Below are positions 46,072 through 55,155 of a stretch of DNA of 64,000 nt, one piece after another. The stretch spans positions 372,001 to 436,000 of the forward strand of contig NZ_JARWSK010000003.1 of NCBI RefSeq assembly GCF_031081985.1, in the 5' to 3' direction. The stretch comes from Komagataeibacter xylinus (lineage in GTDB: Bacteria; Pseudomonadota; Alphaproteobacteria; Acetobacterales; Acetobacteraceae). The notes beneath the pieces are model-generated. The model had not been told where the DNA came from and did no database searches. It saw nothing but the letters and a program-made list of their open reading frames with translations. Each line of letters starts with the position of its first letter. The stretch's first letter is position 1. Both the position numbers and the translations under genes were made by a program.

Positions 46072-48072
46072 ATGACGCAACCCACGGGGCCTGTTGCCCC
46101 CGGATCCTCAACGACGCCGGATGGCGGCGCGCACCCCGCGCCTGCCGCACAGCAGGCCAATGCCGCGCCCAAGATTACCGAATACGGCGCCGACCAGCAC
46201 GAGCATGCCGCAAACCCGGTCGGCTTTGCCGCCCTGCTCAGCGTGCTCGGCGTGGTGTTTGGCGATATCGGCACAAGCCCGATCTACGCCCTGCGCTCGA
46301 CCATCATGGTCGTATCGCAGCACCACAGGATCGAGCCGTGGGAAATACTGGGTGTTCTCAGCCTCATCATCTGGTCGCTGCTGCTGATCGTGACGGTGAA
46401 ATACGTCATCCTGATCATGCGCGCCGACCATAATGGCGAGGGCGGGATCATTTCGCTCATGTCGCTGGCCCAGCGCGTGGCGCCGAGCAACCGCATGCGC
46501 ATCGCGCTCGGCATGGTGGGAATCGGCGGCGCGTGCCTGTTCTTTGGCGATGGCATGATCACGCCCGCCATTTCCGTGCTCTCGGCGGTGGAAGGGCTTG
46601 AGGTCAGTTTCCCCGCCGCCCATGACCTTGTCATTCCCATCGCACTCATGGTGCTGGTGGGGCTGTTCTCGGTGCAGTGCTACGGCACGGGCAAGGTGGG
46701 CACCATATTCGGCCCCATCATGCTGGTGTGGTTCAGCCTGCTGGGCATCCTTGGCGGGCTTGAAATCCTGCACCACCCCAAGGTGCTGCTGGCCATATCG
46801 CCCACCTATGCGGTGCAGTTCATCATCTATCACGGGTGGCTGTCGTTCATTGCCCTTGGCTCGGTGGTGCTGTCGGTTACGGGTGCTGAGGCGCTTTATG
46901 CCGATATGGGGCATTTTGGCCGCCAGCCCATCCGCTATGCATGGCTGTTCTGCGTGCTGCCGTGCCTGGCGCTGAACTACCTGGGCCAGGGCGCGCTCAT
47001 CATCTCCGAGCCCAAGGCGCTGGAGAACCCCTTCTTCCTGCTCGGCCCGCACTGGATGCAGGTGCCGATGATCATCCTGTCCACCATGGCCACGGTCATT
47101 GCCAGCCAGGCGGGCATTTCGGGTGGGTTCTCGCTGTGCCGCCAGATCATCCAGCTCGGCTACCTGCCCCGCCTGCGCGTGACCCACACCAATGCGGAGG
47201 AAGAGGGCCAGATCTACCTGCCCGAATTCAACCGCTTCCTCATGGTGGGCGCGCTGCTGCTGGTGCTGGCCTTCCGCAGTTCCGATGCGCTGGCCTCGGC
47301 CTACGGCATTGCGGTGACCGGCACGTTCATGTGCACCTGCGTGCTGGCGATGGTGGTGTTCCGCAGGCTGTATCACTGGTCGCGCCCTGCGGCGATTGCC
47401 ACGTTTGGCGGCTTCTTCCTGCTTGATACGACGTTCTTTGCGTCGAACGCGCTCAAGATCCCGCAGGGCGGCTGGGTGCCGGTGCTGCTGGGCGTGGTGC
47501 TGACCCTGATGATGACGACGTGGAAAAAAGGCCGCCAGCTCATCATGAACCGGCAGAAGCAGGACAGCATGCCGATGAACTCGTTCCTGGCCCGCCTGCC
47601 GCAGTCGCGCATCATCCGCGTGCCGGGCACGGCAGTGTACATGACCGGCAACCCCGATTTCGTGCCTGCCTGCCTGCTGCACAACCTCAAGCACAACAAG
47701 GTGCTGCATGACCACGTGCTGTTCGTAACCGTGCAGACGCTGGACCAGCCCGAGGCCGATCACGGCCACCGCGTGGCGTTGCAGGAGCTTGCGCCCGACA
47801 TCTACCGCATCATCCTGCGCTATGGCTTCATGGAAATGCCCAACCTGCCCCGCGCGCTGGAAGACCTGAAGGCCAGCGGGCTGGACTTCGATGCGCTACA
47901 GGCCTCCTACTTCACCAGCCGCGAACTGCTGGTGCGCTCGTCGGTGCCCAAGCTTTCACGCTGGCGCATGTCGCTGTTCCTGTTCATGGCGCGCAATGCA
48001 ACGCCGGCCACCGAGTTCTTCCGCATTCCGCCTGACCGCGTGGTGGAACTGGGCGTGCGGCTGGCGATCTGA
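46072..48072 (+). CDS. kup: Potassium transporter Kup
   Basis: A proton-coupled K+ uptake protein of the KUP/HAK family in the inner membrane, 666 residues. The N-terminal 55 residues are a disordered, Pro/Ala-rich extension. Twelve membrane segments follow, starting with [21 protein letters not shown], the hallmark of the family. [38 protein letters not shown] and [15 protein letters not shown] are further signatures. A soluble C-terminal domain begins about residue 470. GGAG ten bases before the ATG at 46072 supports this start over an ATG at 46021. A repeat copy follows. Confidence 0.96.
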   Translation: MTQPTGPVAPGSSTTPDGGAHPAPAAQQANAAPKITEYGADQHEHAANPVGFAALLSVLGVVFGDIGTSPIYALRSTIMVVSQHHRIEPWEILGVLSLIIWSLLLIVTVKYVILIMRADHNGEGGIISLMSLAQRVAPSNRMRIALGMVGIGGACLFFGDGMITPAISVLSAVEGLEVSFPAAHDLVIPIALMVLVGLFSVQCYGTGKVGTIFGPIMLVWFSLLGILGGLEILHHPKVLLAISPTYAVQFIIYHGWLSFIALGSVVLSVTGAEALYADMGHFGRQPIRYAWLFCVLPCLALNYLGQGALIISEPKALENPFFLLGPHWMQVPMIILSTMATVIASQAGISGGFSLCRQIIQLGYLPRLRVTHTNAEEEGQIYLPEFNRFLMVGALLLVLAFRSSDALASAYGIAVTGTFMCTCVLAMVVFRRLYHWSRPAAIATFGGFFLLDTTFFASNALKIPQGGWVPVLLGVVLTLMMTTWKKGRQLIMNRQKQDSMPMNSFLARLPQSRIIRVPGTAVYMTGNPDFVPACLLHNLKHNKVLHDHVLFVTVQTLDQPEADHGHRVALQELAPDIYRIILRYGFMEMPNLPRALEDLKASGLDFDALQASYFTSRELLVRSSVPKLSRWRMSLFLFMARNATPATEFFRIPPDRVVELGVRLAI

Positions 48073-48088
48073 CGGTCCTGAACAGAAT

Positions 48089-48168
48089 AAAAGTTTTTGG
48101 GTGCCGCCTTTTTTCAAAAAGGCGGCATTCTTTTTGAAGCTTTTTGAAAAAAGCTTCACCAAAAACTT
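48089..48168 (+). repeat. Double-hairpin palindromic repeat, copy 8 (best consensus copy)
   Basis: Forward copy with every part intact: AAAAGTTTTTGGGTG, the GCCGCCTTTTTT/AAAAAGGCGGC hairpin, the GAAGCTTTTT/AAAAAAGCTTC hairpin and CACCAAAAACTT. It lies between co-directional kup and hemW; the hemW ribosome site begins 13 bases after it. Confidence 0.92.
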
Positions 48169-48191
48169 CTGATGGTTTGCAAGGAGTTGCC

Positions 48192-49397
48192 TTGGAAGGA
48201 TTTTTACACAAACCCGCATCCGACATAAGCGAGCCGCTGGCGCTGTACGTGCACTGGCCGTTCTGCCTGTCCAAATGCCCGTATTGCGACTTCAACAGCC
48301 ATGTGCGCGATGAAATTCCCCGCGCCCGCTTTGGCGCAGCACTCAGGCGCGAACTCGCCCACGAAGCAGCCCTGATGGGTGAGGCGCCCGCCGAGCGCCC
48401 GACCATCAGTTCCATCTTTTTTGGCGGCGGCACGCCATCGCTCATGGCGCCCGAGACGGTGGCAGGGCTGATTGCGGATGCCCGCGCTGCCTTCGGCTTT
48501 ACCGACAGTGTGGAAATCACGCTCGAGGCCAACCCGACGAGCGTGGAGACCGGGCTGCTGCGTGCCTTCCGCGAGGCCGGGGTCAACCGCATTTCAATGG
48601 GTATCCAGAGCCTTGATCCCGAGGCCCTGCGCTTTCTGGGCCGCGAGCATGACGCGCCGCAGGCCATTACAGCCCTCGAGACCGCGCGAAACCTGTTTGA
48701 CCGCATCTCGTTCGACCTGATCTATGCCCGGCCGGGCCAGACCGAGGCCGCATGGCGGGCCGAGCTTGAAGCCGCCCTTGCGCTGGTGTCCGATCACCTG
48801 TCGCTCTACCAGCTCACCATCGAGCCGGGCACGAAATTCGAGGGGCTGTACCGCCAGGGCCGCTTCCGCCTGCCTGAAGGCGATGACGCGGCACGGCTGT
48901 ATGAACTCACCGCCGAGGTGGCGGCACGGCACGGCCTGCAGGGCTACGAAATCTCGAACTATGCCCGCCCCGGTGCCGAGAGCCGCCATAACCTGACCTA
49001 CTGGCGCTATGGCGACTATCTGGGAATCGGCCCCGGCGCGCATGGGCGGCTGACCCGCAACGGCGTAACCTGCGCCACCCGCCGCCACCGCGCGCCCGAG
49101 CCGTGGGCCGAGCGCGTGGAGCGCACGGGCACCGGCGCCCATCCTGACGTGCGGCTTGATAACCGCGACCGCGCGCGTGAAATGCTGCTGATGGGCCTGC
49201 GCCTGCGCGAGGGCATCGACACCGCCCGCTTTGCCCGGCGCACCGGCATGGCGGTGGTTGACGCGCTTGATGCCGACATCCTGAACATGGCGACCGATGA
49301 GGGCTACGTGGTGCTCGACCCTGTAGGCCAGCGCCTGCGCGCCACCGATGCGGGCCGCCTGCGGCTGGAAAGCCTGCTGGCCGCGCTGGTGCTTTGA
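48192..49397 (+). CDS. hemW: Heme chaperone HemW (radical SAM)
   Basis: A HemN-like radical SAM protein that carries heme to target proteins rather than oxidising coproporphyrinogen. With a TTG start at 48192 it has 401 residues; AAGGAG lies five bases upstream, a near-ideal site. Frames starting earlier would begin inside the palindromic repeat. The 4Fe-4S ligands are Cys25, Cys29 and Cys32 in FCLSKCPYC, the HemW spacing. FFGGGTPSLM, MGIQSLDPEALRFLGR and EISNYARPG follow. The HemN-specific N-terminal extension is missing, which supports HemW. Confidence 0.93.
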   Translation: MEGFLHKPASDISEPLALYVHWPFCLSKCPYCDFNSHVRDEIPRARFGAALRRELAHEAALMGEAPAERPTISSIFFGGGTPSLMAPETVAGLIADARAAFGFTDSVEITLEANPTSVETGLLRAFREAGVNRISMGIQSLDPEALRFLGREHDAPQAITALETARNLFDRISFDLIYARPGQTEAAWRAELEAALALVSDHLSLYQLTIEPGTKFEGLYRQGRFRLPEGDDAARLYELTAEVAARHGLQGYEISNYARPGAESRHNLTYWRYGDYLGIGPGAHGRLTRNGVTCATRRHRAPEPWAERVERTGTGAHPDVRLDNRDRAREMLLMGLRLREGIDTARFARRTGMAVVDALDADILNMATDEGYVVLDPVGQRLRATDAGRLRLESLLAALVL

Positions 49398-49448
49398 GGC
49401 ATTAGGCCATACGATAGGGCCATGCATTCAGGGCAGGGAGATTGCCGC

Positions 49449-50564
49449 GTGTTGTCATCCATCCTTTCGCGGTCCACCCGCCTCGCCGCCACCGCCGCGG
49501 CCCTTGCCTTCATGGCCACGCCCGCCATGGCAGCGCCCGCCACGGGCGGCCCGGAACTGGTCATCGAGGATAACGACTTCCTCGGCCCCGGCGGGTCGGA
49601 CCAGCTTTCCACCATTCCGCTGCTGTTCAACCCCGATGTGCGCGTGCTGGGCTTTACGGTGGTCAGTGGCGACGGGTGGGAAAATGCGGAATCCGCCCAT
49701 CTGCGCCGCCTGCTTGAAATCATTGGCAAGACCGACGTGCCGGTGGCCGATGGCGCGGTCTACCCGCTGGTCAACACCCGTGCCGAAATGCGCCTGCATG
49801 AGCAGCAATATGGTGCCATTCCGTGGAAAGGTGCGTGGGGCGGCCTTGGCTCCATCGATACCGCGCCCGACATGCAGCCCGCCATCGGCACCATGAAGGA
49901 AGGCGCACCCCATACGCCGCCTGCAAAACAGGGCGCCGTGCAGTTCCTGATCGAGCAGGTGCATGCCCACCCGCATGAAGTCACGATCGTGGCCGCAGGC
50001 CCGCTGACCAACATCGCCCTTGCCATCCGCGAAGACCCGAGTTTTGCCGAGACGGCGAAACAGCTCATCTTCATGGGCGGCATGCTTGATACCAGCATGA
50101 TGTCGATTACCGGCAACGCGGATTTCGCCTCCGATTTCAACATGATCTTCGACCCCGAGGCCGCCCACATCACCCTGACCGCGCCGTGGAAGAAGATCAC
50201 GGTGGTGGGCAGCGTGTCGAACGACCTCATGCTCTCACGCGAGTATCTGGCCCAGATCACCAGTAAAAAAACACCGCTCACCGCCTATATCGGCAGCTAT
50301 TACGATCCGCTGCCCATGTGGGATGAAATGACCACCGCCATTGCCGCCGACCCCACGCTGGTCACCGAAGCAGTCGATGCCCGCATGGATATCGACACCT
50401 CGCGCGGCCCGCATTATGGCCATGCCTTTGTGGTGCCCGAGGCACTCGCCCCCAAGGGCAGCCCCATGCGGGTGATGCATATCGTGCGCAGCATTGATGA
50501 AAAGCGCTTCCGCGAGACTTTCGCGCACGAGGCGCAGTCCGATCCTGCGGCCCCTGCGCGGTAA
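49449..50564 (+). CDS. Exported nucleoside hydrolase family protein
   Basis: An inosine/uridine-preferring nucleoside hydrolase family protein, 371 residues, with a signal peptide (LAATAAALAFMATPAMA), so it acts outside the cytoplasm. The start is a GTG with GGGAG eight bases upstream; an ATG at 49422 would put nine polar residues before the signal. The first strand reads LVIEDNDFLGPGGSDQLS, not the standard DTDPGxDD calcium motif. TIVAAGPLTNIALAIREDP, FMGG and NADFASDFNMIFDPEAA are typical of the family, and GPHYGHAF lies near the C-terminus. It may release ribose from exogenous nucleosides; activity is uncertain because of the changed motif. Confidence 0.85.
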   Translation: MLSSILSRSTRLAATAAALAFMATPAMAAPATGGPELVIEDNDFLGPGGSDQLSTIPLLFNPDVRVLGFTVVSGDGWENAESAHLRRLLEIIGKTDVPVADGAVYPLVNTRAEMRLHEQQYGAIPWKGAWGGLGSIDTAPDMQPAIGTMKEGAPHTPPAKQGAVQFLIEQVHAHPHEVTIVAAGPLTNIALAIREDPSFAETAKQLIFMGGMLDTSMMSITGNADFASDFNMIFDPEAAHITLTAPWKKITVVGSVSNDLMLSREYLAQITSKKTPLTAYIGSYYDPLPMWDEMTTAIAADPTLVTEAVDARMDIDTSRGPHYGHAFVVPEALAPKGSPMRVMHIVRSIDEKRFRETFAHEAQSDPAAPAR

Positions 50565-50573
50565 GGGGCGGGC

Positions 50574-51017
50574 ATGCTGCATATGGTCAAGCTGGCGGTT
50601 GGCGTGCATTCCCTTGAGGAACTCGCCGCCCGCCAGTCGCTACAGATCCCGCCAGCGGATGACCTTGATGGCACCAGCGCCTCGGGGCAGCCATGGTTCC
50701 GCACGCGTATGTATCCACGCCGGGCGGCGGAAATACTTGATGGCGGGTCGATCTACCGCGTGATTGCCGGGCGCATCCTGTGCCGCCAACGCATTACCGC
50801 CATCGAACCCGACACGCGCGATGATGGCGTGGCCTGCGCGCGGGTGGTCATGGCGCCCGAGATCATTCCCGTCAGCCCGCGTGCCATGCGCGCCTTTCAG
50901 GGCTGGCGCTACCTCAAGCCCGCAGACGCGCCACCCGACCTTCTGGCAAACAGCCATGCGGGCGACATCCTGCCCGAAGCCCTACGCAACGAACTGGCGG
51001 AACTGTGCCTGATCTGA
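50574..51017 (+). CDS. DUF1489 protein
   Basis: A small cytoplasmic protein of 147 residues, the standard DUF1489 length. Family segments are MVKLAVGVHSLEELAARQ, TRMYPRRAAEILDGGSIYRVI, ILCRQRITAIEP, and PRAMRAFQGWRYLKPADAPPDL. The family is widespread in alphaproteobacteria and has no assigned function. It begins ten bases after the nucleoside hydrolase and its end lies 33 bases before the lytic transglycosylase start, so it may belong to one message. Confidence 0.88.
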   Translation: MLHMVKLAVGVHSLEELAARQSLQIPPADDLDGTSASGQPWFRTRMYPRRAAEILDGGSIYRVIAGRILCRQRITAIEPDTRDDGVACARVVMAPEIIPVSPRAMRAFQGWRYLKPADAPPDLLANSHAGDILPEALRNELAELCLI

Positions 51018-51049
51018 ACATGCTCCCTGCACCTCCCTCCCTGCGGGAC

Positions 51050-52111
51050 ATGACGCGCCTGTTTGTGCTCGCCATTGCAGGCCTCGGGCTTGCCGCCTGC
51101 GCCACGTCACCGGGTGGCGGCGGCAGCCACACCCGTGCCAGCTACAACAGTTACTACAAGGGCAAGGCCGCCTATCGCCCGCCAGGTCCTGCGACCGACC
51201 CGTGGCAACCCTATATTGCCGATGCCTCCAGCCGTTTTGCCGTGCCGCAGGAATGGATTCGCGCCGTGATCCAGAAGGAATCGGGCGGGCATGAATATAT
51301 CGATGGTCACCTCACGCGCTCGGCCAGCGGGGCGATCGGGCTGATGCAGCTCATGCCCCCCACCTATGCCGAGATGGAGCGGCGCAACCACCTCGGCTCC
51401 GACCCGTATGACCCGCACAACAACATCCTCGCGGGCACGGCCTATATCCGCATCCTGTACGGGCTGTATGGCGCGCCCGGCTTCCTTGCCGCCTATAACG
51501 CAGGCACGGAACGGCTGAACGATTACCTTGAAAAAGGCCGCCCGCTGCCCAGCCAGACGGTTCGCTACCTACGCATCATCACCCCCAATCTTGGCAATGA
51601 AGTGGCACTGAGCGGACCGCTGGCGGTTTATGGGTCTTCCAGCCAGCGGGTAACGTCCACGCCCGCGCCGCTGGGCAATGGCGGCACGCTCCAGCCCGAC
51701 CACACCTATGTGCAGTACGCGACCCTTAACCCGCCCGCTCCCGTGCAGCACCGCACTGCCTGCGTGCATGACGCCAACCTCGCCTATGACCCCACAAGTG
51801 CCGCCTGCCACACCGATGCCCGCACGGCTGCTGCCGCGGCACCCAGTGCTGGTGCCGGATATGGGGCATGGATGGTGCAGGTTGGCGCGTTTTCAGCGGA
51901 GGGGCAGGCCCGCTTTGCCAACTCCATGGCGCGGCAGGGTGATTTTGCGGCCCTGCAGGGCGCGCGCAGCCTGGTCATTCCGGTCAGGCGGCCTGCGGGC
52001 GTGATCTATCGCGCCCGCCTCGCCGGGCTTTCGCAATCCGCCGCGACACGGGCCTGCGCCACGCTGAAGGACCAGGGCCTGCCCTGCACCGTCATCCGGC
52101 CCGGAGAGTAA
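51050..52111 (+). CDS. Lytic transglycosylase lipoprotein with SPOR domain
   Basis: A peptidoglycan-cleaving lipoprotein of 353 residues. The lipobox LAAC (Cys17) follows a short signal. The SLT domain covers about 50-185: catalytic Glu in IRAVIQKESGG, then GLMQLMPPTYAEM, PHNNILAGTAYIRIL and LAAYNAGTERL. A Pro/Thr/Ala-rich linker leads to a C-terminal SPOR-like domain (about 275-350, WMVQVGAFSAEGQARFANSMA). SPOR domains bind denuded glycan at the division septum, so a role in septal wall remodelling is likely. The ATG at 51050 is chosen for the signal; upstream in-frame ATGs overlap the DUF1489 gene. Confidence 0.9.
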   Translation: MTRLFVLAIAGLGLAACATSPGGGGSHTRASYNSYYKGKAAYRPPGPATDPWQPYIADASSRFAVPQEWIRAVIQKESGGHEYIDGHLTRSASGAIGLMQLMPPTYAEMERRNHLGSDPYDPHNNILAGTAYIRILYGLYGAPGFLAAYNAGTERLNDYLEKGRPLPSQTVRYLRIITPNLGNEVALSGPLAVYGSSSQRVTSTPAPLGNGGTLQPDHTYVQYATLNPPAPVQHRTACVHDANLAYDPTSAACHTDARTAAAAAPSAGAGYGAWMVQVGAFSAEGQARFANSMARQGDFAALQGARSLVIPVRRPAGVIYRARLAGLSQSAATRACATLKDQGLPCTVIRPGE

Positions 52112-52237
52112 GAGACTGTTTGAAAACAGTTCATTGATAAAAAACCACACAAGTTCCCGGACGCCGCCTTTTTTCAAAAAGGTGGCGTTCTTCAAAGCTT
52201 TTTGAAAAAAGCTTCACCAAAAACGTCCAACAGTCTC
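52112..52237 (+). repeat. Palindromic repeat, copy 9, flanked by 9-base inverted repeats
   Basis: A forward copy (GCCGCC and AAGCTT hairpins, CACCAAAAAC) embedded in a 126-base unit with perfect terminal inverted repeats GAGACTGTT and AACAGTCTC. The left part also has an ACTGTTTGAAAACAGT hairpin and TTGATAAAAA, the second module found at copy 6. It separates convergent genes. Confidence 0.85.
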
Positions 52238-52262
52238 ACAAGAAACCTTTATCCGTTACCGC

Positions 52263-54299
52263 TCATTCAGCGATCACGACCGGGGCGGGCTGGTTTTCCA
52301 GCGTGGCGGGCACGTGCAGCGCGGGCAGGTGCAGTGTTGCATGCCGCACCAGCATGACCGATGAAAACCCGAGCGAGAGCGTATAATCGCCTGCCGCCAC
52401 GGCCCAGTTGCCAGCCGCATTGTTCCACTGCCCCACCAGCCGCAGGCTGACGGGCACGCTCAGCCGCACCGGGTGCCCCGGCGCCACCATGACGCTGCGC
52501 CACGCGGCCAGCCTGCGCGGATTGCCCGACAGGTCGGGCGGGGTTTCGACATAAAGCTGGGGTACGGCCCGCACCACCGCCGTGCCGGGATTGGAGAGCG
52601 TGAAGCTGGCATTGAGGTGATTGCCCTCACGCGCCACGCGCAGTTCGCTCGGCACCAGCCGCCCGCGGGCCGACAGCCCGTAGCCAAACGGAAATAACGG
52701 CACGACATGCGCGCGCTCGAACGCGCGGTAATTCGCATCGACCATGCCCGGCGGGTAAAGCCCGCCCGTCAATGTCACCGGCAGATGACCCGAGAAATCC
52801 TGCTGCCCCGACAAAAGCGCCGACAGGGGCTGCGCATATTCATCACGCCATGCCCAGCCCTGCACCACGCTATCGACCGCATCAAGCCAGGGCATCTGCC
52901 GGTCGGGGTCATCGGCGGTCAGCACCACGGCCACGTGGCCGCCAAGCTCGGCCAGGGTGGTAATCATCTGGTTGTCGTCATTGCTGGCGCTGAGCACCAG
53001 CGTACGGGCCGCCTGCGCGCAGGCGGGCGGCAGGGTGCCCGTCGCCCCCGCGCCATCAGGCGCGGTGAGCACCGTCACGTTCAGCCCGGCATGGCGCAGC
53101 CCTTCGGCCAGCAGGTCGGCAGGCCCCCGCATGGCCGGGTGCACCAGCACCAGCACCGGGCCAAGGGCAGGATCAAGGGGCAGGACGCGATTCTCGTTTT
53201 GCAGCAGCACCGCACCCTCGGCCTCCACGTCCCCCACCAGCGTATCAACGGGCGGGGGCTGCACGCCGGTGCGGGCGGCAGCGAAAGGCGGCGGGTGGTC
53301 AAGGCTGCCCGCCATGTAGAACGAGGCCAGGATATGCGTGACCATGGCCTGCACCTGCGCGGGCTTTATGTGCCCATCGCGCACGGCCTCGCGCAGCATC
53401 TCGCCCAGCACGTCGGGCCTGCCGGGGCTGACCTGCTCCATGTCCACCCCGGTCGCGACGGCATCGATCGCGGGCGCGCCATCCGTGCCATGCGCACCAC
53501 CTGCGGGCATGGCCCCGCCCGGCACGGCCATGATCATGCCGGAAAAATGCCACGCCTCGCGCACCATGGCCTCAAGCCCCGTAACCGCAGCACAGGGGGC
53601 CATGCCGCCGCACAGCATCGCGCCGCCATGCGCCACCTCCAGCGCCATGGCCACGCCCAGCAGGCTGTGGGCCGCAAGATCGGAAGCCTTGACCGGCGCG
53701 CCGCGCTCGGGGGCCGCGCCATCGGCGCGCACCTGCTCCTCACGCACGACCGAGCCAAAAACCGGCAGCACATGGCCCGATAGCAGCCCCGCGCCGATCA
53801 TGCCCGCCATGCTGCCCGCCAGCACCTGGTCCTCCCCGCCCTGCAACCGGCCCGAGGGCAGCGTGTCCACGCCCCCCACGCGCAGCACCGCGCGGCCATG
53901 CAGCCATTCCGCCCGGGCGCGGGCCACGCCTGCGCGGCGGGCCAGATCGGGGTCCCATGTCGCGGCCAGCGCCAGCCATGGCAGCATGGGCCGGGGCGGG
54001 CCATCGCCGGGTTGCACGGGGGTGGCGAAGGTGGGCATGCGCAGCACCGGCAGCCCCAGCCGGGGCACGCCCGGCCAGGCCAGCAGGCCGGGGGCGCCCT
54101 CGCCCCCGTCGGTTGCCGGAGCGGGGCGGGCCTGGAGCACGGCCTGCTGCTCGGCAGGTTGCAGGCGGGCGGCCATCTCCGCCGCCCGCGTGCCAGCCGG
54201 GCTTGCGGCGAGCGCAACCGCCGCATGCGCCGGAGCGGCAAAGGACAGACCCGCCATGAGCAGGAAGGCAACAGACCCTGTAAGCGCGTGTTTCATCAT
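52263..54299 (-). CDS. GH3-family-like exported protein, probably catalytically dead
   Basis: A 678-residue exported protein with the architecture of family 3 beta-glucosidases. A signal peptide (MKHALTGSVAFLLMAGLSF, cut near PAHA) leads to a TIM-barrel-like domain (about 35-330), an alpha/beta sandwich (about 340-520, ENRVLPLDP, PFGYGL) and a fibronectin-III-like end. The GH3 nucleophile segment, normally VVSDW/VVSDH, reads MIMAVPGG here, followed by the conserved HGTDGAPAIDAVATGVDME. The KHF substrate motif is also replaced (LPVFGSV). So a role in binding rather than hydrolysis is inferred. The Met pair at 54299/54296 gives the start. Confidence 0.8.
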   Translation of the reverse strand: MMKHALTGSVAFLLMAGLSFAAPAHAAVALAASPAGTRAAEMAARLQPAEQQAVLQARPAPATDGGEGAPGLLAWPGVPRLGLPVLRMPTFATPVQPGDGPPRPMLPWLALAATWDPDLARRAGVARARAEWLHGRAVLRVGGVDTLPSGRLQGGEDQVLAGSMAGMIGAGLLSGHVLPVFGSVVREEQVRADGAAPERGAPVKASDLAAHSLLGVAMALEVAHGGAMLCGGMAPCAAVTGLEAMVREAWHFSGMIMAVPGGAMPAGGAHGTDGAPAIDAVATGVDMEQVSPGRPDVLGEMLREAVRDGHIKPAQVQAMVTHILASFYMAGSLDHPPPFAAARTGVQPPPVDTLVGDVEAEGAVLLQNENRVLPLDPALGPVLVLVHPAMRGPADLLAEGLRHAGLNVTVLTAPDGAGATGTLPPACAQAARTLVLSASNDDNQMITTLAELGGHVAVVLTADDPDRQMPWLDAVDSVVQGWAWRDEYAQPLSALLSGQQDFSGHLPVTLTGGLYPPGMVDANYRAFERAHVVPLFPFGYGLSARGRLVPSELRVAREGNHLNASFTLSNPGTAVVRAVPQLYVETPPDLSGNPRRLAAWRSVMVAPGHPVRLSVPVSLRLVGQWNNAAGNWAVAAGDYTLSLGFSSVMLVRHATLHLPALHVPATLENQPAPVVIAE

Positions 54300-54523
54300 G
54301 TTCCGCAGCAGTTGGCGTGTATGCCCATTTTTGCGCTTCAATGGCCCGATTGTCACGCAGGGCACGGTAAAGTGCCCATGCGACTTGGCGTGGCAGGCGC
54401 GGCAGGATATGAAGAAGAATAACGCGACAGGCCGCAACGCCCCTGCCCGGCATGCCCGCCGGTGTCCGGGCGCGTGGCCGGATCACCACATGCGGGGCCA
54501 TCCCCGGCGTCCACAGAGGCATC

Positions 54524-55057
54524 ATGACCCTTCGCCCGTTCCATCCTGCTCCCTCTGCCGCCCCCTCGGGCCGTGCCCTGCTGCCACGCGCCGCATTCCC
54601 CGCCCTGCTTGCCGCCAGCCTGCTGGCCGCCTGCGGCAGCGCGCCGCAGCACGACAAAAGCGGGCTGGCCGTGCCCCAGAACCGCCTGCTCAAGGAAGAT
54701 CGTGGCGCCAATGGCGGCTCCACGCCGCTGGAAAGCAACGGGGTCAACGCCTTTTTGTGGCGTGGCGCGCTTGATACGCTGTCCTTCATGCCGTTTGTCT
54801 CGGCCGATGCCGTAGCGGGCGTGATCCTGACGGACTGGTACACGCCGCCCGCCACCAAGGATGAACGCTTCAAGATCACCTGCTTCATCCTCTCGCGCAG
54901 CCTGCGCTCGGATGCGGTGCGCGTGTCGGTGTTCCGCCAGGCCTATGAGGAAGGGCAGTGGGTCGATACCCCCGTTGCCGCCAATACCGTGTCCGACATC
55001 ACGGCCCGCATCCTGACCCGCGCGCGCCAGCTCCGCACCGATAGCGGCCAGCACTAG
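54524..55057 (+). CDS. DUF3576 lipoprotein
   Basis: A small lipoprotein of 177 residues; LLAAC with Cys37 is the lipobox. The DUF3576 core is clear: [61 protein letters not shown] five bases before the ATG at 54524 fixes the start; a longer frame upstream lacks the signal. In alphaproteobacteria this gene regularly precedes leuS, lptE and holA, as it does here. Its link to lptE suggests an outer-membrane role, but the function is unproved. Confidence 0.88.
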   Translation: MTLRPFHPAPSAAPSGRALLPRAAFPALLAASLLAACGSAPQHDKSGLAVPQNRLLKEDRGANGGSTPLESNGVNAFLWRGALDTLSFMPFVSADAVAGVILTDWYTPPATKDERFKITCFILSRSLRSDAVRVSVFRQAYEEGQWVDTPVAANTVSDITARILTRARQLRTDSGQH

Positions 55058-55155
55058 GCCCCACGCCCCGCATCAGTCCCGGCCGGGTCGCGCGCTGCCC
55101 GGCCCTTTCCGGCGGGCGCATGCCGCCTGCCCTCCGCATACCGAACCAGAAGAAG

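Noticed and set aside
48144-48191. Longer hemW beginning inside the palindromic repeat
   Set aside because: The extra residues are translated repeat, and a near-perfect ribosome site precedes the TTG at 48192.
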